From contig NC_057012.1 of the NCBI RefSeq assembly GCF_000002595.2, positions 3,979,910-4,043,909 of the forward strand: DNA of 64,000 nt, in the 5' to 3' direction. The DNA is from Chlamydomonas reinhardtii. Taxonomy: Eukaryota; Chlorophyta; Chlorophyceae; Chlamydomonadales; Chlamydomonadaceae. A program made the position numbers and the translations under genes. Shown here piece by piece: positions 1 through 11,919 of the stretch (positions are counted from its first letter, which is position 1; each line of letters starts with the position of its first letter). Under the pieces are notes generated by a model that saw only the letters and a program-made list of their open reading frames with translations, searched no databases and had not been told where the DNA came from.

Positions 1-950
1 GGACAAATCCTGCACGCAAAAGGGTGGGGGTGCCAGACCCAGAAAGGGTGGAGGCCCGACCGCCCGAGATCGCCCGGGACCCCCCTTGAACTTGAAGGGA
101 CGACTTCGCCCCCCCAGGCCCCCCTCATAAAAGCTTGTTTCTCAGGGGTTTAATACCATTTGTTACGAAAATGGTGCATATCGACTCCTCTTCACGAGCG
201 CTACCACGCTATGCCATCGGCGGTCCTGTTCTGAGAGTTCAGTCAGATCTATCCATGGACAGCCTCTCGACCCAGCCAACTCCGCGCTCAACTCTCTGCC
301 GTGTGACGAATGGACAGTGTGCATCGGCAGCCTTGTTAGACGTGTATTCATGCGCGCCCGTGCTTGAGAGCCCCGCCATGTCAGTGCGCGTGTGCCGAAT
401 GTGGGGACGTGTGCCGATGTGTCCACGCTAGGACGCGCAAAGTAACCCTCCCACGCTTTGTTTGTGCGCATTACGGCATAACGTGCATAAGTGACCCTTG
501 TGGTGCTGCGTTTGACCCCTAGTGCGGCTTGTGGGGCGCTTCCCGAAATCCGCCAGCATGGGCTCCCAAAACCCGGCGGATGCTTAGGGGCGATGACCGA
601 CCCCCCAACTTTGGCGGCCCAGAACTTCCTCACCAGACTACCCCTGACAGATTCAGGCGAACGTGCGTAATGCGTTCCTAAAGCTCTACAATTTAGGCAT
701 GGGGTACGACTCTGAGCCTCTGCGGCATCTAACCCTCTGCTGCACGCTTCCGTGTGCCGGAATGTGGGCTGCCCTGGATGACGGGCAACGGGGCCTCCGA
801 GCCTGGACCATTGCGGGCGATGACACCCGCCATGGACACAATGCCGGTCCGGTGGGTATTGCCTGGGTATGCGCTGAAAGCAGGGCTCCTATCTTAATGT
901 CTCCAGACATTAACCGGCCATTTTGGTCATTTTCTTGACGTTCCTCCTGG
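1..950. other. Non-coding stretch, nothing recognised
   Basis: No recognisable coding region or element. A 156-codon open frame lies on the minus strand at 163-633, but its composition (Arg/Ser/Thr rich, no domain) looks like chance in GC-rich DNA. Confidence 0.4.
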
Positions 951-1215
951 GGCCGAATCAGTGCTCGTATCTTGTAGATGCCCTCAGGCACCCGGCATCT
1001 ACACATGCGTAGATGACCCTGACCGCGGCATCTACACTTAGGCCCCCAAGCCCCCCAAAACGTCTACGCTTCCCCCATTTTTGCGCCAAAACCGGCCAAA
1101 ACCGTCTACACTGCGTAGATGCGTGGCACCCAAACCCAAAAATTTTTCTCCGCCTTCGGCGGATTCTGGGCAGATTTCTACAGTGTAGATGGAAGATACG
1201 AGCACTGGGCCGAAT
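951..1215. repeat. Small fold-back (MITE-like) repeat
   Basis: The ends are inverted copies. The left arm (951-980) contains AGTGCTCGTATCTT and the right arm (1183-1215) contains its exact complement, each next to GGCC(G)AAT on the outside and a GTAGATG-type word on the inside. Between them GTAGATG/CATCTAC words recur in both directions (near 976, 992, 1010, 1027, 1107, 1116, 1177, 1185), so the whole 265 bp can fold on itself. No target duplication is obvious. Read as a fold-back or MITE-like element of unknown family. Confidence 0.5.
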
Positions 1216-1879
1216 GCCTGGGCTAGCCTTTGTTGGCCGGGGTTTTGTCCGAATTCCCATGGTCCATGGAGCCCCCAAACCGCCATATGCCCAGACAAAA
1301 GACGGCGGCCAGCCGGCTGTTATTGTCAGCTAGACATGGTTCTGAAAACAAGATACAACCCCTGGCTGAAAGCATGAAACCGACTTCAAGCTGTTTGGCA
1401 CCACCTCTACGTTGTTACTTTTCTTGCACTTTAGCAGCTGATCCGGGCCAGAGGCGGAGGCCGGAGGACGCGCAAACCCCTTTGCCAGCTGCTGCAATCC
1501 CAGTACACTTCAGACCCCGATACCCGGGACTGGCCTCAAAGCTGGCGCACCATTCCTTACAGTCTCTGTTGTATGGCCTGGAGCCGGCAAGTGCATGTAC
1601 GTACACCAGGATTGCGCTTTGCCCCGCTTTCTCTCTTCCGTGTCACACACACCGAACGTCATATCGGTCCGTCACAGGTCCGCCGCGCCATCTGTGTTAT
1701 CTCCAAATGCTTAACGGCTGCCAACATCACGCGCACCTAATCGTCACGCATCATTCCCCAACGGGCACCGTAGCCACGTGGCCCAGCAGCCAGCTCGCCT
1801 GGCAACCGACTCACCCTAACCCCCTAACCCCCCCTGACACAGTTCCAACTCCAACCATCCCAGCCACGAGCCACCACGC
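1216..1879. other. Intergenic, 3' side of mago nashi
   Basis: No gene seen. It probably holds the 3' UTR of the minus-strand mago nashi gene: TTACA at 1557-1561 reads TGTAA on the minus strand, the volvocine polyadenylation word, about 320 bp beyond the stop. Confidence 0.35.
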
Positions 1880-3221
1880 TCACTTCTGAATGGGCTGGAT
1901 CTTGAAGTGTGCGCTTATGAGCGAGAACACAAAGCACTTGATGTCCTGCACCAGGTAGTAGAAGATGCGCAGGCCGTCCGGGTCCTTGCTGTTCTGCACC
2001 TGCAGCACGCTGCCCAGCTTGGTGCAGGTGAAGGAGATGTGCTGGCCACCCTGGATCACCTCCAGCTCCTGTCTCCCAACGCGGTCGGGCGCCGGCCAGT
2101 TGTTGTCGTCTTCCTTGAGAATCTGCAGGAGGGATGAGGCAGGCACGCGTGCAGGTGTGGGGTGCAGGTGCTTAGCAGTAATGTCAGGGATGGCCGGGGG
2201 AGGCCATGGACGGGTTTCGGCGGGCTTAGAGTACCGTACTGCAGTACGGATGTAGCTTGTACTGAGCTGTCATGGCAGGTGAGGTTGAAGGGCAGGAAGA
2301 GTGCGGGCCACAGAAGGCACGGAAAAGTGCGGGGCGCAATGGGCGTCGCACCCAGGAAGCGGACGCCTGGTATGGACCGCGGCACGTCAGCCCCGTCGGT
2401 ATCGGCCACCGCCTTCCTGCCAGTCCGCCTCCACACATGGACACGCCGCCAGCTGCTATCAAGCCATGGAGGGAAGCACCCAGCATGCAGCCCAGCCGTT
2501 GCGGGCGGGCGTGTACGCGTTCCGCACACCTGATCTCGCATCAATACACCCTCGTAAACCTTAGCCCCGCTCCTGGACTGCATCAAGAGGCTTGTGTCGC
2601 CTTCCTCCCCCAAGAAGCCTCTCCCATGCATCGAGCCGCCTTATCGGCTTGACTGCGCGTTGCGAAGCTGCGGGTGCAGCGCCAGTGCTGGCTCCTCCGC
2701 TAGCCGTGTGTTCGTGCCAGCGCGTGTTATCGCGCGCTGCCCTGTTCGTCCCCCTGCCCGCTTGATGCCTAAGCAACAGCTTACCTCACTGTCCTCCACG
2801 ATGCGCTTCAGCTCCTGAATCACCGACTGGCCCACGTACACCTCACTGCGCGCAGGGCAGGGCACACAGGGTTGGCCCCGGTGCCGAACTGCGCCCCCCC
2901 CCAAACTGTTGCCTCCCCATGTTTCAACCCCTTCAAGCAATTCGGTGACATAGAAACAGTGTGCAAGCCCAAAAAGAGAGCCGGGTGCTCGCACCGGGTA
3001 ATGATCTCGTCGTTCTTGTAGTTTGAGTTGTTAGCGTAACGCAGCTGCAATGCAGGATGTAATGAGTTGCGTCACAGCCACATTCGGGTCGAAGTCCGTC
3101 ACCGGAGCAGTGCTGGAGCCGCTCTCACCCGCCCATCCTTGTTGAACTCAAATTCCAAGAACTCGTGCCCGAATTTGCCCTTGTGGCCTACATAGTATCG
3201 AAGGTAAAAGTCATCGGCCAT
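1880..3221 (-). CDS. mago: Mago nashi, exon junction complex core subunit
   Basis: Mago forms a heterodimer with Y14 (RBM8A) in the exon junction complex, locking eIF4A3 on spliced mRNA in the nucleus and marking it for export, localisation and decay. Four exons on the minus strand, 3221-3129, 3044-2995, 2845-2785 and 2122-1880, all with GT-AG borders and matching phases, give about 148 residues, the normal family length. The start is fixed by [20 protein letters not shown], the near-invariant N-terminus. Later exons carry [26 protein letters not shown] and [20 protein letters not shown], all family signatures, ending in HFKIQPIQK. The first 31 codons form exon 1. The gene is divergently arranged with the formyltransferase gene, 578 bp apart between start codons. 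It looks intact and single-copy in this window. Confidence 0.96.
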
Positions 3222-3799
3222 GGTGGGTTTCTGGAGTCAAGTAGAGATGCACAGAACGGAGGCGCGGTCAAAGCCTTTGCTTGTGTTTTAATGTGCTGGG
3301 TATGGCGCGATGAACATATACAGGTCGATATGAGCGGTGAATAGCGCTCAAGCGAGTGTGCGGAGAACAGGTCAATGGTGCATTGCAGGTGCCGGCACGA
3401 CCTCGTCCCATCCTGGAGTGTGCGAAACACCTCAGCTGGGGCATAGCTGCAGGGGCTCAAGGGCTGGTAAGGGCAGAGGCTGGGGCGAAGCGGAGGGTGG
3501 GGGGAGAAGGGGCAAGCGCAAGGGTGAACACAGGCAGCCAGCGTGCCGAGGGGCGAGGGCGGGGCGCGATAATAGCATGTACACATTGCCTATGTGTCAG
3601 AGCTGCGAGCTTCCCATATAATAACGTGCGCACATTCGTCGCGCAGGCTACGGACTCCAAATAGCAGCAGACGATGGTGTGAGTGGAGGTGGCGCGGCAG
3701 CAAGCCCTATCCTAGTATAAAATTTACCTCTGTGCGGGCGTACAGAGACGAGGACATGGATCAATAGGTGTACCACATCGTCTTTTAACGAGGTTCTGG
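3222..3799. promoter_or_regulatory. Shared upstream region of two divergent genes
   Basis: 578 bp separate the start codons of mago nashi (minus) and the formyltransferase (plus). No coding feature is seen, so both promoters and 5' UTRs must lie here. I see no convincing TATA box and cannot place a transcription start. Confidence 0.5.
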
Positions 3800-6700
3800 A
3801 TGGGCGGGCCCGTTCAGCGTCTGTTGGCTTGGGCAACCCGCCCGGGCGTGGCCGCTCCCGCGTTCTCGACGTTCGGGGTACACGGCTGGCCCCGGCTGCT
3901 GGCAACATATGAGAACAGCAGCAGTTTACACAGCATACTAAGCGCCAGCGGCAGCAACTGGATCTGCAGCAGCAGCAGGAGCACTAGCAGCGCCAGCAGT
4001 AGCAGCAGTAGTGCAGATGCCGGGCAGGCCTTGGGACAGGAGGCCTCGTCGCTAGGTCGGAAGCAGCGGATCGTGTTCCTAGGGACACCTCAGGTGCGAC
4101 CAAACACACCGGTGCTCCACGCAGCAAACTGGCAGGCGGGTCCATTTTGCATGGGCCGGCAATTTGGGCCTGCGGCTACCGTATAAGACTGAAGCAGGGT
4201 GACCGACGTGGAGGGTCTGCCCGCCTCTGTTGGGACTCATCCGCGCACCGCCATGGCGTTTGCATGCAGTCAGTCATTGAGCCCTGACATGTGCCGTCAC
4301 CTGCATGAAGGTGGCTGCGCTGGTCCTGGAGCGGCTGCTGGCGGCGTCCCGGCTGCCGGGCAGCACCTTCGAGGTAGGCGTGTGTGGGCTAGGCGTGTGT
4401 GGGGCCCGGGCCGGGCTCTGGGGTCGGCAACAGAGGGCTCATGTAATTAGTACCAGACCGGTAATTCAGTAAGGAGAGATTTAGAGGAGTCCAGGGGGAA
4501 CCTCAGGTTGCGGGCGTCTTTGACTGGGGGTTGGCGCATGGTGCACACGGTGTGCAGGTGGCTGCGGTGGTCAGTCGGCCCAGCAGGCGGCACTGGCTGG
4601 AGCGGGAGCGGGAGCGAGACGCGGCGCGAGAGCGGTCAGCGGCAACGGCACTAGCACCAGTGGCGGAAGCATCGGGGCCGCAGGCTGCAGGGGGCGGCGG
4701 GGCGACATGTAGCAGGGCGGGCAGCGAAGCGGCAGTGGCGCAAGCGACGCCAACGGAGCAAGCGGCGGCGGCGGCGCCAGGGCGTGGCAGTTATGGGCCA
4801 GAAATACAGGGGCAACACGGGAGTAGAGGTGCTACTGCGGCACATCAACCCATCCTGTCAGCAGGCGCGGCAGTGGCGGCGGCAGCGGGGCCCAACTGGT
4901 CCCGACACGGGGCATCGGCGGTGGAGCGAGTGGCGGCGGCGGCTGGGCTGCCGCCCGACCGCATCATGTGCCCTGTCAGTGCCAAGGAGGCGAGTTCACC
5001 TGCTCATGCGGGGCAGGAGCCATGCGTTAGCGTTGGGTGGGATGAGCGATGTTGAAATGAGCTTGGTGGCGGACGCGGCGGCGGACACGGCGCAGGGGCG
5101 CAGGGGCACGTACAAGGCTGCCCGGGCATGGCTCCCTCCCTGCCGCTCTCCAGGCCTCCCCATTCTCGCCCACCGTACTCCTCCATCCACTTCACACCAC
5201 ACCCCACAACCCGCTCACGCCCGCTGGCGCCCGCAGCCCGGCTTCCTGGCGGCGCTGGCGGCGCTGCAGCCCGACCTGGCTGTGACGGCGGCGTACGGCG
5301 CCCTGCTGCCGCAGTCCTTCCTGGACCTGCCGCGGTGCGGCACACTAAACATCCACCCCAGCCTGCTGCCCAAGTGCGTGACGGTGGAGGCACTGGGAGA
5401 GGGGGTGGCGCGGAGTTGGTGTGTGGCGGGGATGTGTGCGAGTGGGACAACACTGTCCGGCATCGCCAGTGCAGGAAAGTTGCCCGCTCTGTGCGTATGT
5501 GCGGCGCAGGTACCGGGGAGCGGCGCCGGTGCAGCGGGCGCTGCAGGACGGTGTGGACGTCAGCGGCGTCAGTCTCGTGTTCACAGTGCTCAAGTGCGAC
5601 GCAGGGCCGGTGCTGGAGCAGCAACAGGCGAGCGGTTGTGTGTTTCCCTGTGGCGGGCAGGGATGGGCAGGGAGCGGGAGGAAGGGCGCGAGGAAGCAGT
5701 CGTGTGTATATCGCTTTCAGGCTCCGCAGGATCGAAGTGAGGAGGGCGCCTGAAGAGCCCGCCGTGTGGCCAGGACTACACGCTCCACACATGCGCCCGT
5801 CTCCACTTCCCACTCCATGCTGTTCCTTCTGGACGTCGGCCCTTCATACTTGTGATTGGAGCACTCCATTCTTCACATGAACGGCTGCTCCTTCGCCCCA
5901 TTACCCCACTTTCCACTGTGGTCTCCTTCCATGTGTGCCGCAGGTGCCGGTGCCCCCAGACGCCCAAGCGCCGCAGCTGAGCGAGCAGCTGTTCGAACTG
6001 GGTGCGGACATGCTGCTGCGACACCTGCCCGCCGTGCTGCAGCGGGGCCGCGCGGCGGCAGAGGGCGCGGCGCGGCAGGATGAGGCGGAGGCTACGTACG
6101 CGCACAAGGTGGGCGGCCGGGGGTAGCCATGGGCGGCCGTGGGCAGCGAGGATATTAGCGGAGGGTAGCTGTGGGCAATTAGGGGGGTTCGCGTGGGGAG
6201 TCGGGTGTGGTGGTCAGAGCGGGGGCCGGCGACTCCAGTATGCGGTTCAGGCGCACGCGCCTAGTGGCTCCCAGTCGGCACTAGGTCGGCGCCCATGGTT
6301 GGCCCCCATGCAACTTCGTTGACGCTCTGCGCACACTTGACGCTCTGCCGCACCCCACATGTGGTCACCGTGTTGCCGCACTGTGTTTAAGCCAGGCACG
6401 TTGCTGCCAGCAGCCTCCAACCGACGCAACCGCTCGCACGCCCGCCGCCACAGATCCTGCGCCAGGAGGCCTATCTTGACTTCCGCCTGACCGCCACGCA
6501 GCTGCACAACACCGTGCGGGCGCTGGCGGGCTGGCCGGGCGCCCGCGCCACACTGCTACTGGAGGCCAAGGGCACGGGTGGGTGCAGGGCTGCATGCGGG
6601 GCGGGCAGGAGGGGGTAGGGGGAGGTGGAAAAATGCAGATGTGCGAGGCAAGGCCTGGGGGCACGGGAGCCGGCAGCGTTTGTGTGCCCGAGCCCAAAGT

Positions 6701-7400
6701 TCAAGTCCTGAGAGGGGGAGGTCTTTACTTCTCGTGCTTCCCACTGCCGTACCGTGCGGTTGCAGGCACGCGGGACCCCATTGAGATCAAGATCCTGCGG
6801 ACGCGTGTGGCCTCAGCTGACCAGTTGCGGGCCCACGCGCGCGCCCGCCATCCGCCACACGCTACCCAGCAGCACCACGCTCTACACAGATCGCGCCAGC
6901 ACCCTCAGAGCCACCACGCCCGCACTGACGCTTGTGGCACGCCTGCGGCCACCGTGCCGCCGCTGCCACCGGGCGCCGCGGCGCAGGTGGTGGTCACGCC
7001 AGCCGGCGAGCTGCTGGTGCCCTGTGGGGACGGCTCACTGCTTCAGATATTGGAGGTGAGCCTGGGGGCGGAAGCGGCACATGCCGTGCCTGGGAGCCTG
7101 GCGGCTTTGCTGGGGAAAAGGTTGCTTGCACAATGTGTTGGAAGATAACACGGCGCGTGTGGCTGCTGGGTGGCGTTGCAGGTGGGGCGGAAGAGCGGCG
7201 GCGTGGGCACAGCGACTGCCCCCAGCAAGAGCCTAACCGCAAAGGAGTTTGTGGCGGGCCTGGCGCGACGGCGGCTGTATGTACCGGTTTGCACAGGCAC
7301 CGGCACGCCCGGCGGCAGTGGCAGCACTGGCAGTAGCAGCAGCGACAGCAGAAGTAGCCGCAGCAGCAGTAGCAGCAGTGGCGCCGGTGCAAACTGTTGA
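3800..7400 (+). CDS. fmt: Methionyl-tRNA formyltransferase, organellar
   Basis: Transfers a formyl group from 10-formyl-THF to Met-tRNAi so that plastid or mitochondrial translation can start. Nine exons: 3800-4093, 4311-4373, 4558-4989, 5237-5373, 5510-5627, 5944-6108, 6454-6577, 6766-7055, 7182-7400; phases agree throughout (613 codons). Exon 1 begins at an ATG, carries a Ser-rich leader of about 85 residues that could be a transit peptide, then RIVFLGTP, the start of the Rossmann-like domain. Exon 4 has [10 protein letters not shown] and exon 5 [11 protein letters not shown] and KCDAGPVL, the formyl-THF and catalytic motifs. Exon 7 ([19 protein letters not shown]) and later exons are the C-terminal tRNA-binding domain. 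Bacterial FMT is about 315 residues; the extra length is low-complexity insert, chiefly in exon 3. The introns after exons 3 and 5 appear to start with GC (GCGAGT, GCGAGC). The protein ends in a Ser-rich tail. Confidence 0.92.
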
Positions 7401-7548
7401 GCACAACAGCCCTGCGCCTCCAGCTGCAACGGGCAGGGGCGCATTATGTTTGAGGGCGAAGGTCACAGTGCGTTGGTGCGGACTCTTGGCCGTGTGTGGT
7501 CGTGCGGAGTCAGGGGCGGGTGTCTTGCAAAATGAGCCGGGAAGGCAT

Positions 7549-7880
7549 AAACCTTCATCCTGGGACAGCTCCGACTAACCCCCAACTAACTCGTGTACGG
7601 CATCCCAACCCCCCTCAGCCGTACAGGAGATAGCGTGGCAGTCGGCAGCTGCACGAGTGTGAGCGGGTAGTTGTACGGAGGCCCGGCTCGGAAGCTACCT
7701 GACTGTAGTGATGCACACGGGCAGTTGGCGCTAGTCGGCAGGCGCGCGAGTGGGAGCTGGCAGTTGGGATCACACGCGTGTGGGAAGCTGCGTCTGAGCA
7801 CGGTGGAGCACGGCGGAGGCTGGCGGTTGGCGCGGCAATCGGGCTGCAAGCAAGTAACGTACCGTCCCGTGCAGTGGCGC
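7549..7880 (-). repeat. Copy of dispersed repeat family R
   Basis: Read on the minus strand this shares blocks with 22930-23296: CAGCTTCCCA, AACTGCCAGCTCCCACTCG, CCGTACAACTACC, and CTCCTGTACGGCTGAGG followed by a TGCCGTACACGAGTT end. The inner part GTACGGC...GCCGTAC (7595-7624) can form a hairpin. It begins right after the formyltransferase terminal exon region. It has no coding capacity, and its full extent and class are unknown. Confidence 0.5.
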
Positions 7881-9408
7881 ATCCCCCTATACCCCACACG
7901 TAAAACGCTGCGAATGAGAAGGCATATTGGGCAAGAGCAGGCTGGTGCGCGCTATTACTGTACCGACGTTGGTAGCTGGCGCGGGAGCGGGCTGCGTGGC
8001 CGCTGGGCCGCTGTGGCGTTTTGATGCGCATTCTTCACGCTCCGGGCGCCCGGCCAGGCGATGCCAACACAGATAGTGCGACGCCACAACGTGCGATTGC
8101 GAAGAGAAGTAGCGCACCTGCAGGCAGGCGTCCAGCGTCCACGGATGAGCGCCGTAACGGTGCCAAGCGTAATGCGACAGAGTGCAGCAAAGCAACGGCC
8201 GGGCGGTACAGTGACAGGCAAGGGCAAAAACAGGGCGCGAAAGCGCAGAAGAGGGGGACCGAGGAGTACGGAAGGGGACACAAACTGCAACCCCGCCCAC
8301 CCGCGGCTTACAAGCCGAGCACCAAAAAAAAACAGACCGCACGCGCGTGTGCGGCCGCGCCTGCCTGTCCCGCCCGCGAACCACACGCAGCTGACGTACG
8401 CCCGTTCACGCCGCAGCCCCAGCCCAGGACCTGACCCGCACCGCACGTGCGGCAGCACGCGCATGACCGTCCGTGACGCCCAGCAAGGAACACCGGCGCG
8501 GCCGCTCCCAGACCGCAAAGCGGTACAGGGCGACCGTGACCGGCCCCCACCCATAACACCTACTACATGCAACCGTACCGCTCGGTACCGCTGCCACCCG
8601 TTGCAACCAGCCGCCGCCCGAGTGCTGGTCCACCGCCGCTGGCTGGAGCTGACGGGCCGCCGGGGGTCACGTCTGTGGCTGCTGCTAGCAGACGGACATG
8701 TCGCTGAGGCTGGCGTCGGAGGCAATAACACTGCCGCCATCAATATCATCGTCGCTGTCGTGCCATTCCGGGTGACCGCGTCGTACACCACCCAATGCGG
8801 CGTGAACACATGCCCTTCAAAACACGTTCCTTGGCTTGGCCCCAACGGTTTATCTCAGCAGCATGCAAGAGTCTCAACTGTGGTGGTCAAGTCAGCGTTA
8901 CAACGGCAGGCAGCGCATTGAAGAACAGACGCCCTGCTGTCGAGTTCGAAACTCCGGGGGGGGGGGCGCCACCGCGAACGCCACATCCTACCTCAAACTC
9001 AGACATCGATCTCACCTCAAGCTTGTGGTACCCCTACTTACTCATGCATCCTCCCTCCCATTCTAGTGCGTGTGTGGCCTCACGAGGTCCGGTCCCATTG
9101 ACGCCCACCCTTACGCCCAACTGCAGCCGCGCCCAGAAGCCATCCGCGCCGCACTTCATTTCTTCCTTGACCTTTCTCCGCCGTGCCGGTTGCGTTATCC
9201 CATACACCGGCCCCATCCCTATAAATACTTGTCGTCATTCACGCGTGAGAAATTCAGCTGAGAAGGCAGCCACCTCAGCACATCCTTGCCTTACACGGAG
9301 TTTGTCGCATTCAGGTCAACAATCACCTGGCACCCACCGGCCCATCCCGCGCCATGCAAGCCCGGCTTGTGCCCTCACGCGACGCCTGCCCGGCCGCCAC
9401 CGGGGACG
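7881..9408. other. Intergenic, no confident gene
   Basis: No confident gene. A stretch near 8700-8815 on the minus strand encodes an acidic, Ser-rich tail ending in DASLSDMSVC before a stop, which could be the end of a lost exon. A TTCGAAACTCC word at 8946 recalls a tRNA B box but has no cloverleaf around it. Confidence 0.3.
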
Positions 9409-11919
9409 CTAGCGGCCGCTGGCGCGGGCCAGCCAGCGGTGCCTCAATGCCTGCGCAGCTGAAAACCTCTTGCCCAGCAGCCGCTGCCGCAGCTCCTGGC
9501 CCGAGTCCTCCAGCGGAAACGACAAGTGGCTCATCAGCTGCTCCGCCACCATCCGCATGTCCGACTGCGCCGTGTACTTGCCATCGTCCAGCGTGCGCTC
9601 ACTCCAGAACGGCAGGGGAAACGGCTCCTTGCTGCGGGCAATAACAATTGAAATGCGCGGACGAGGCATTGTTATGCGTCCGCATGCTGTTCTGAAACGC
9701 AGCTTGGCAAAACGCGCCGCAAGCCACGACCAGCAACTGGTGGGACTCAACAGGCACTATAACTCGTAAGCTGCCAACGCATGCGCTCACCTGCAGTCAC
9801 ACCCCTCCTGGCCTGCGTGCTCCAGGTCAATCAGGAGCCAGCGCCTCTCAGCGGGCAGGAAAATGACGTTGGGCCAGCGCACATCGCGGTGCACATAGCC
9901 TGCACGCGCCGTGCAAGGGACCAGGGTGACAAGCAGGCCGGCAACGCCCTAAAGCCGGGCCGCCGCCCAGGCAGCCGTCGTTGCGAGTTGCACATGATCA
10001 GGACAGCGGCACCAGCGCTTTTTGAAACCAAACCAAAGCTGCTGTTGACTCATAACGATCGCACCTTCGCTGTGCAGCGCCGCCAGGCCGCGCAGCACGC
10101 CCAGCACGGCGCACGCGAGGTCGGACTCCGTGGCTGGCGGGCCCATGCAGGGCTGACCCACCGGGGCCAGGTGAACGACGTAGGTGTCGTCATGCTGCTG
10201 CAGCCGCGGGCCGGCAACCCCGTTCACGTCGCACGCCTGGATGATGCTCAGCCTGTGCTTCTGCTCCGACATCTTGCCATAGAGCTCTTGCAACAGCTTA
10301 AAGCTTGTGTAGCGCGCGTGCAGCGAGAACTGCCGAATGGACTTGCGGAAGAAGCCTGGAGCGGCGGGGCAATGTGAGCGTGGCAATTTGTGTGGACGGT
10401 AAAGGGCGCAAGTCTCAAGCAGGGCGTCCGGCGAACTAGAAATCTTACCAGCAAGCACAGAAACCGAAAGCAATCAGGAGAGGCAACGAATGCAGGAATG
10501 CAACTGGCTGGGAGCAAAGTATGAGCCGATCTGTATGAACGCAGCGGCCTTCGCGCACTTACCCGGCAGCAGGCAGTAGGTGCGCAGGCCGTCCGGCGAA
10601 GACACGACTTGCCCCATGGCGATGGGAGCGGTCGGCCCCTGCGACGCGTACCCGGCCAGCAGCCGCCAGATGTTGAACGAGGCAGTCAACGCCTGCAGCC
10701 GGGCCGGCGCCGTGGCGAGGTCCATTATGCCGCTGATTGGCGTCGCCTGCACCCCACCAGACCTGTTAAAGTAAACAAGGCCAGTACGTGGCATCTGGGC
10801 GCATTGATTACTGGCCCGCAACACCAGGTTCGGCACGGCATACCGGTTGGTATGGTTACTCGCAATCGGCCCAGCAAAGACTTCAGGCGAACACGTACCC
10901 GACATGCTCGATGCAGAAAAACTACAACGGGAGAGGCACAGCACACAGGACGGGGCAGGTTAGCATCGGTTACACGGTTACACAACCAGTGCCTGACGGG
11001 TGTACAGACGTGCGCTAGACACCCGGCTGTAAAGTAAAGATTGCAGGCGCACCTGGAGCACGGCGCCTGCCGCGGCGTAGGCCAGCATGCTGGGCAGCGG
11101 CGTGTGCGGCAGTAGGCCCGCTGCCCATGCATCCGAAACCTTGGTTGTGAGCTCTTGGACAGCGTGCTGCAGCTCGGACGCCGCCGCCTTTTCCTCTCCT
11201 TTTAGCAGCAGAACGCCGTTGACCCAGGCCAGGAAGTCGGGCCGCAGGCTCCCGGCTGTACGAAGCAGAGAAGGCCCGAGGCAGGCATCGAGGGCAACGT
11301 GGGTGTATGAGCGGTTGGCGCAGCAGGGGCGCGGGTGCAGGTGCGGGAGCGCCACAAGAGTGTGTAGGAATAGATTTCGTGACCTACAAGTAGTGCGCAT
11401 ACCCTGACAGGCACTCACTCGTCGCTCCGCTTGTGTCAACCCTGTTCCGGTCCATGAGGATGGGCGGCCCAGGCAGATACCTCATGACGAGCCGCAGCGT
11501 ATCCTCCAGCACTGCACGGGTCGTGTGCCCCGTGTACATCTCCGACCCGACAAGGGGCTTGAAGTCCACCATCACATGCCGCACGTGCGCTGCAAGCGCG
11601 TCGGCAGACGCAGCCTGTGTGTGAACGGAAACACACATGCAGCTCACGACCGTCCATCCGCGGTCGTGCGAGCAGACATGCATGGAGCTCAGTCGCGCAG
11701 CCAGCGTCAACCATTTCCTCCTACCTCCGAGTCGTCCGTTGATACCAACGGCCCCCGCAGCTCCGCATTCTGCTGGAACAGCCACCGCGCAACCGAGGCC
11801 GGCAGGGGCAAGCCCGGGGTAATGCGCTCCGCCAAGCGCTCCCTGAGCGCCTGAGGGCCCCTCCACAGAGTGTCCGCCGCGAACGGGGGGAGACACGCGC
11901 GAAGGCGTGTTGCCGTCAT
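9409..11919 (-). CDS. Nuclease-like plus HRDxRWPN protein kinase
   Basis: Seven minus-strand exons with consistent phases: 11919-11725, 11614-11419, 11255-11053, 10746-10563, 10355-10065, 9899-9791, 9631-9409, about 420 residues. The kinase half has YVHRDVRWPNVIFLP (catalytic loop, HRD with Asn), then WLLIDLEHAG where most kinases have DFG, and a C-lobe ending SAAQALRHRWL. Just before the kinase, exon 3 reads RPDFLAWVNGVLLLKGEEK, fitting the D...(D/E)xK metal-binding pattern of PD-(D/E)XK nucleases. A nuclease-like domain followed by an HRDxRWPN kinase is the C-terminal arrangement described for Crinkler (CR-type) proteins of oomycetes, fungi and algae; calling this one a member is inference. 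The start is uncertain: an ATG at 12045 is also in frame, and no Crinkler header domain is visible. Other reading: a stand-alone algal kinase. No interruption is seen. Confidence 0.78.

Noticed and set aside
163-633. 156-residue minus-strand gene
   Set aside because: No domain, no splice partners, and amino acid use typical of random GC-rich sequence.
8890-8960. tRNA gene near GAGTTCGAAACTCC
   Set aside because: A B-box-like word and a weak A-box-like word (TGGTCAAGTC) are present, but acceptor and anticodon stems do not pair.
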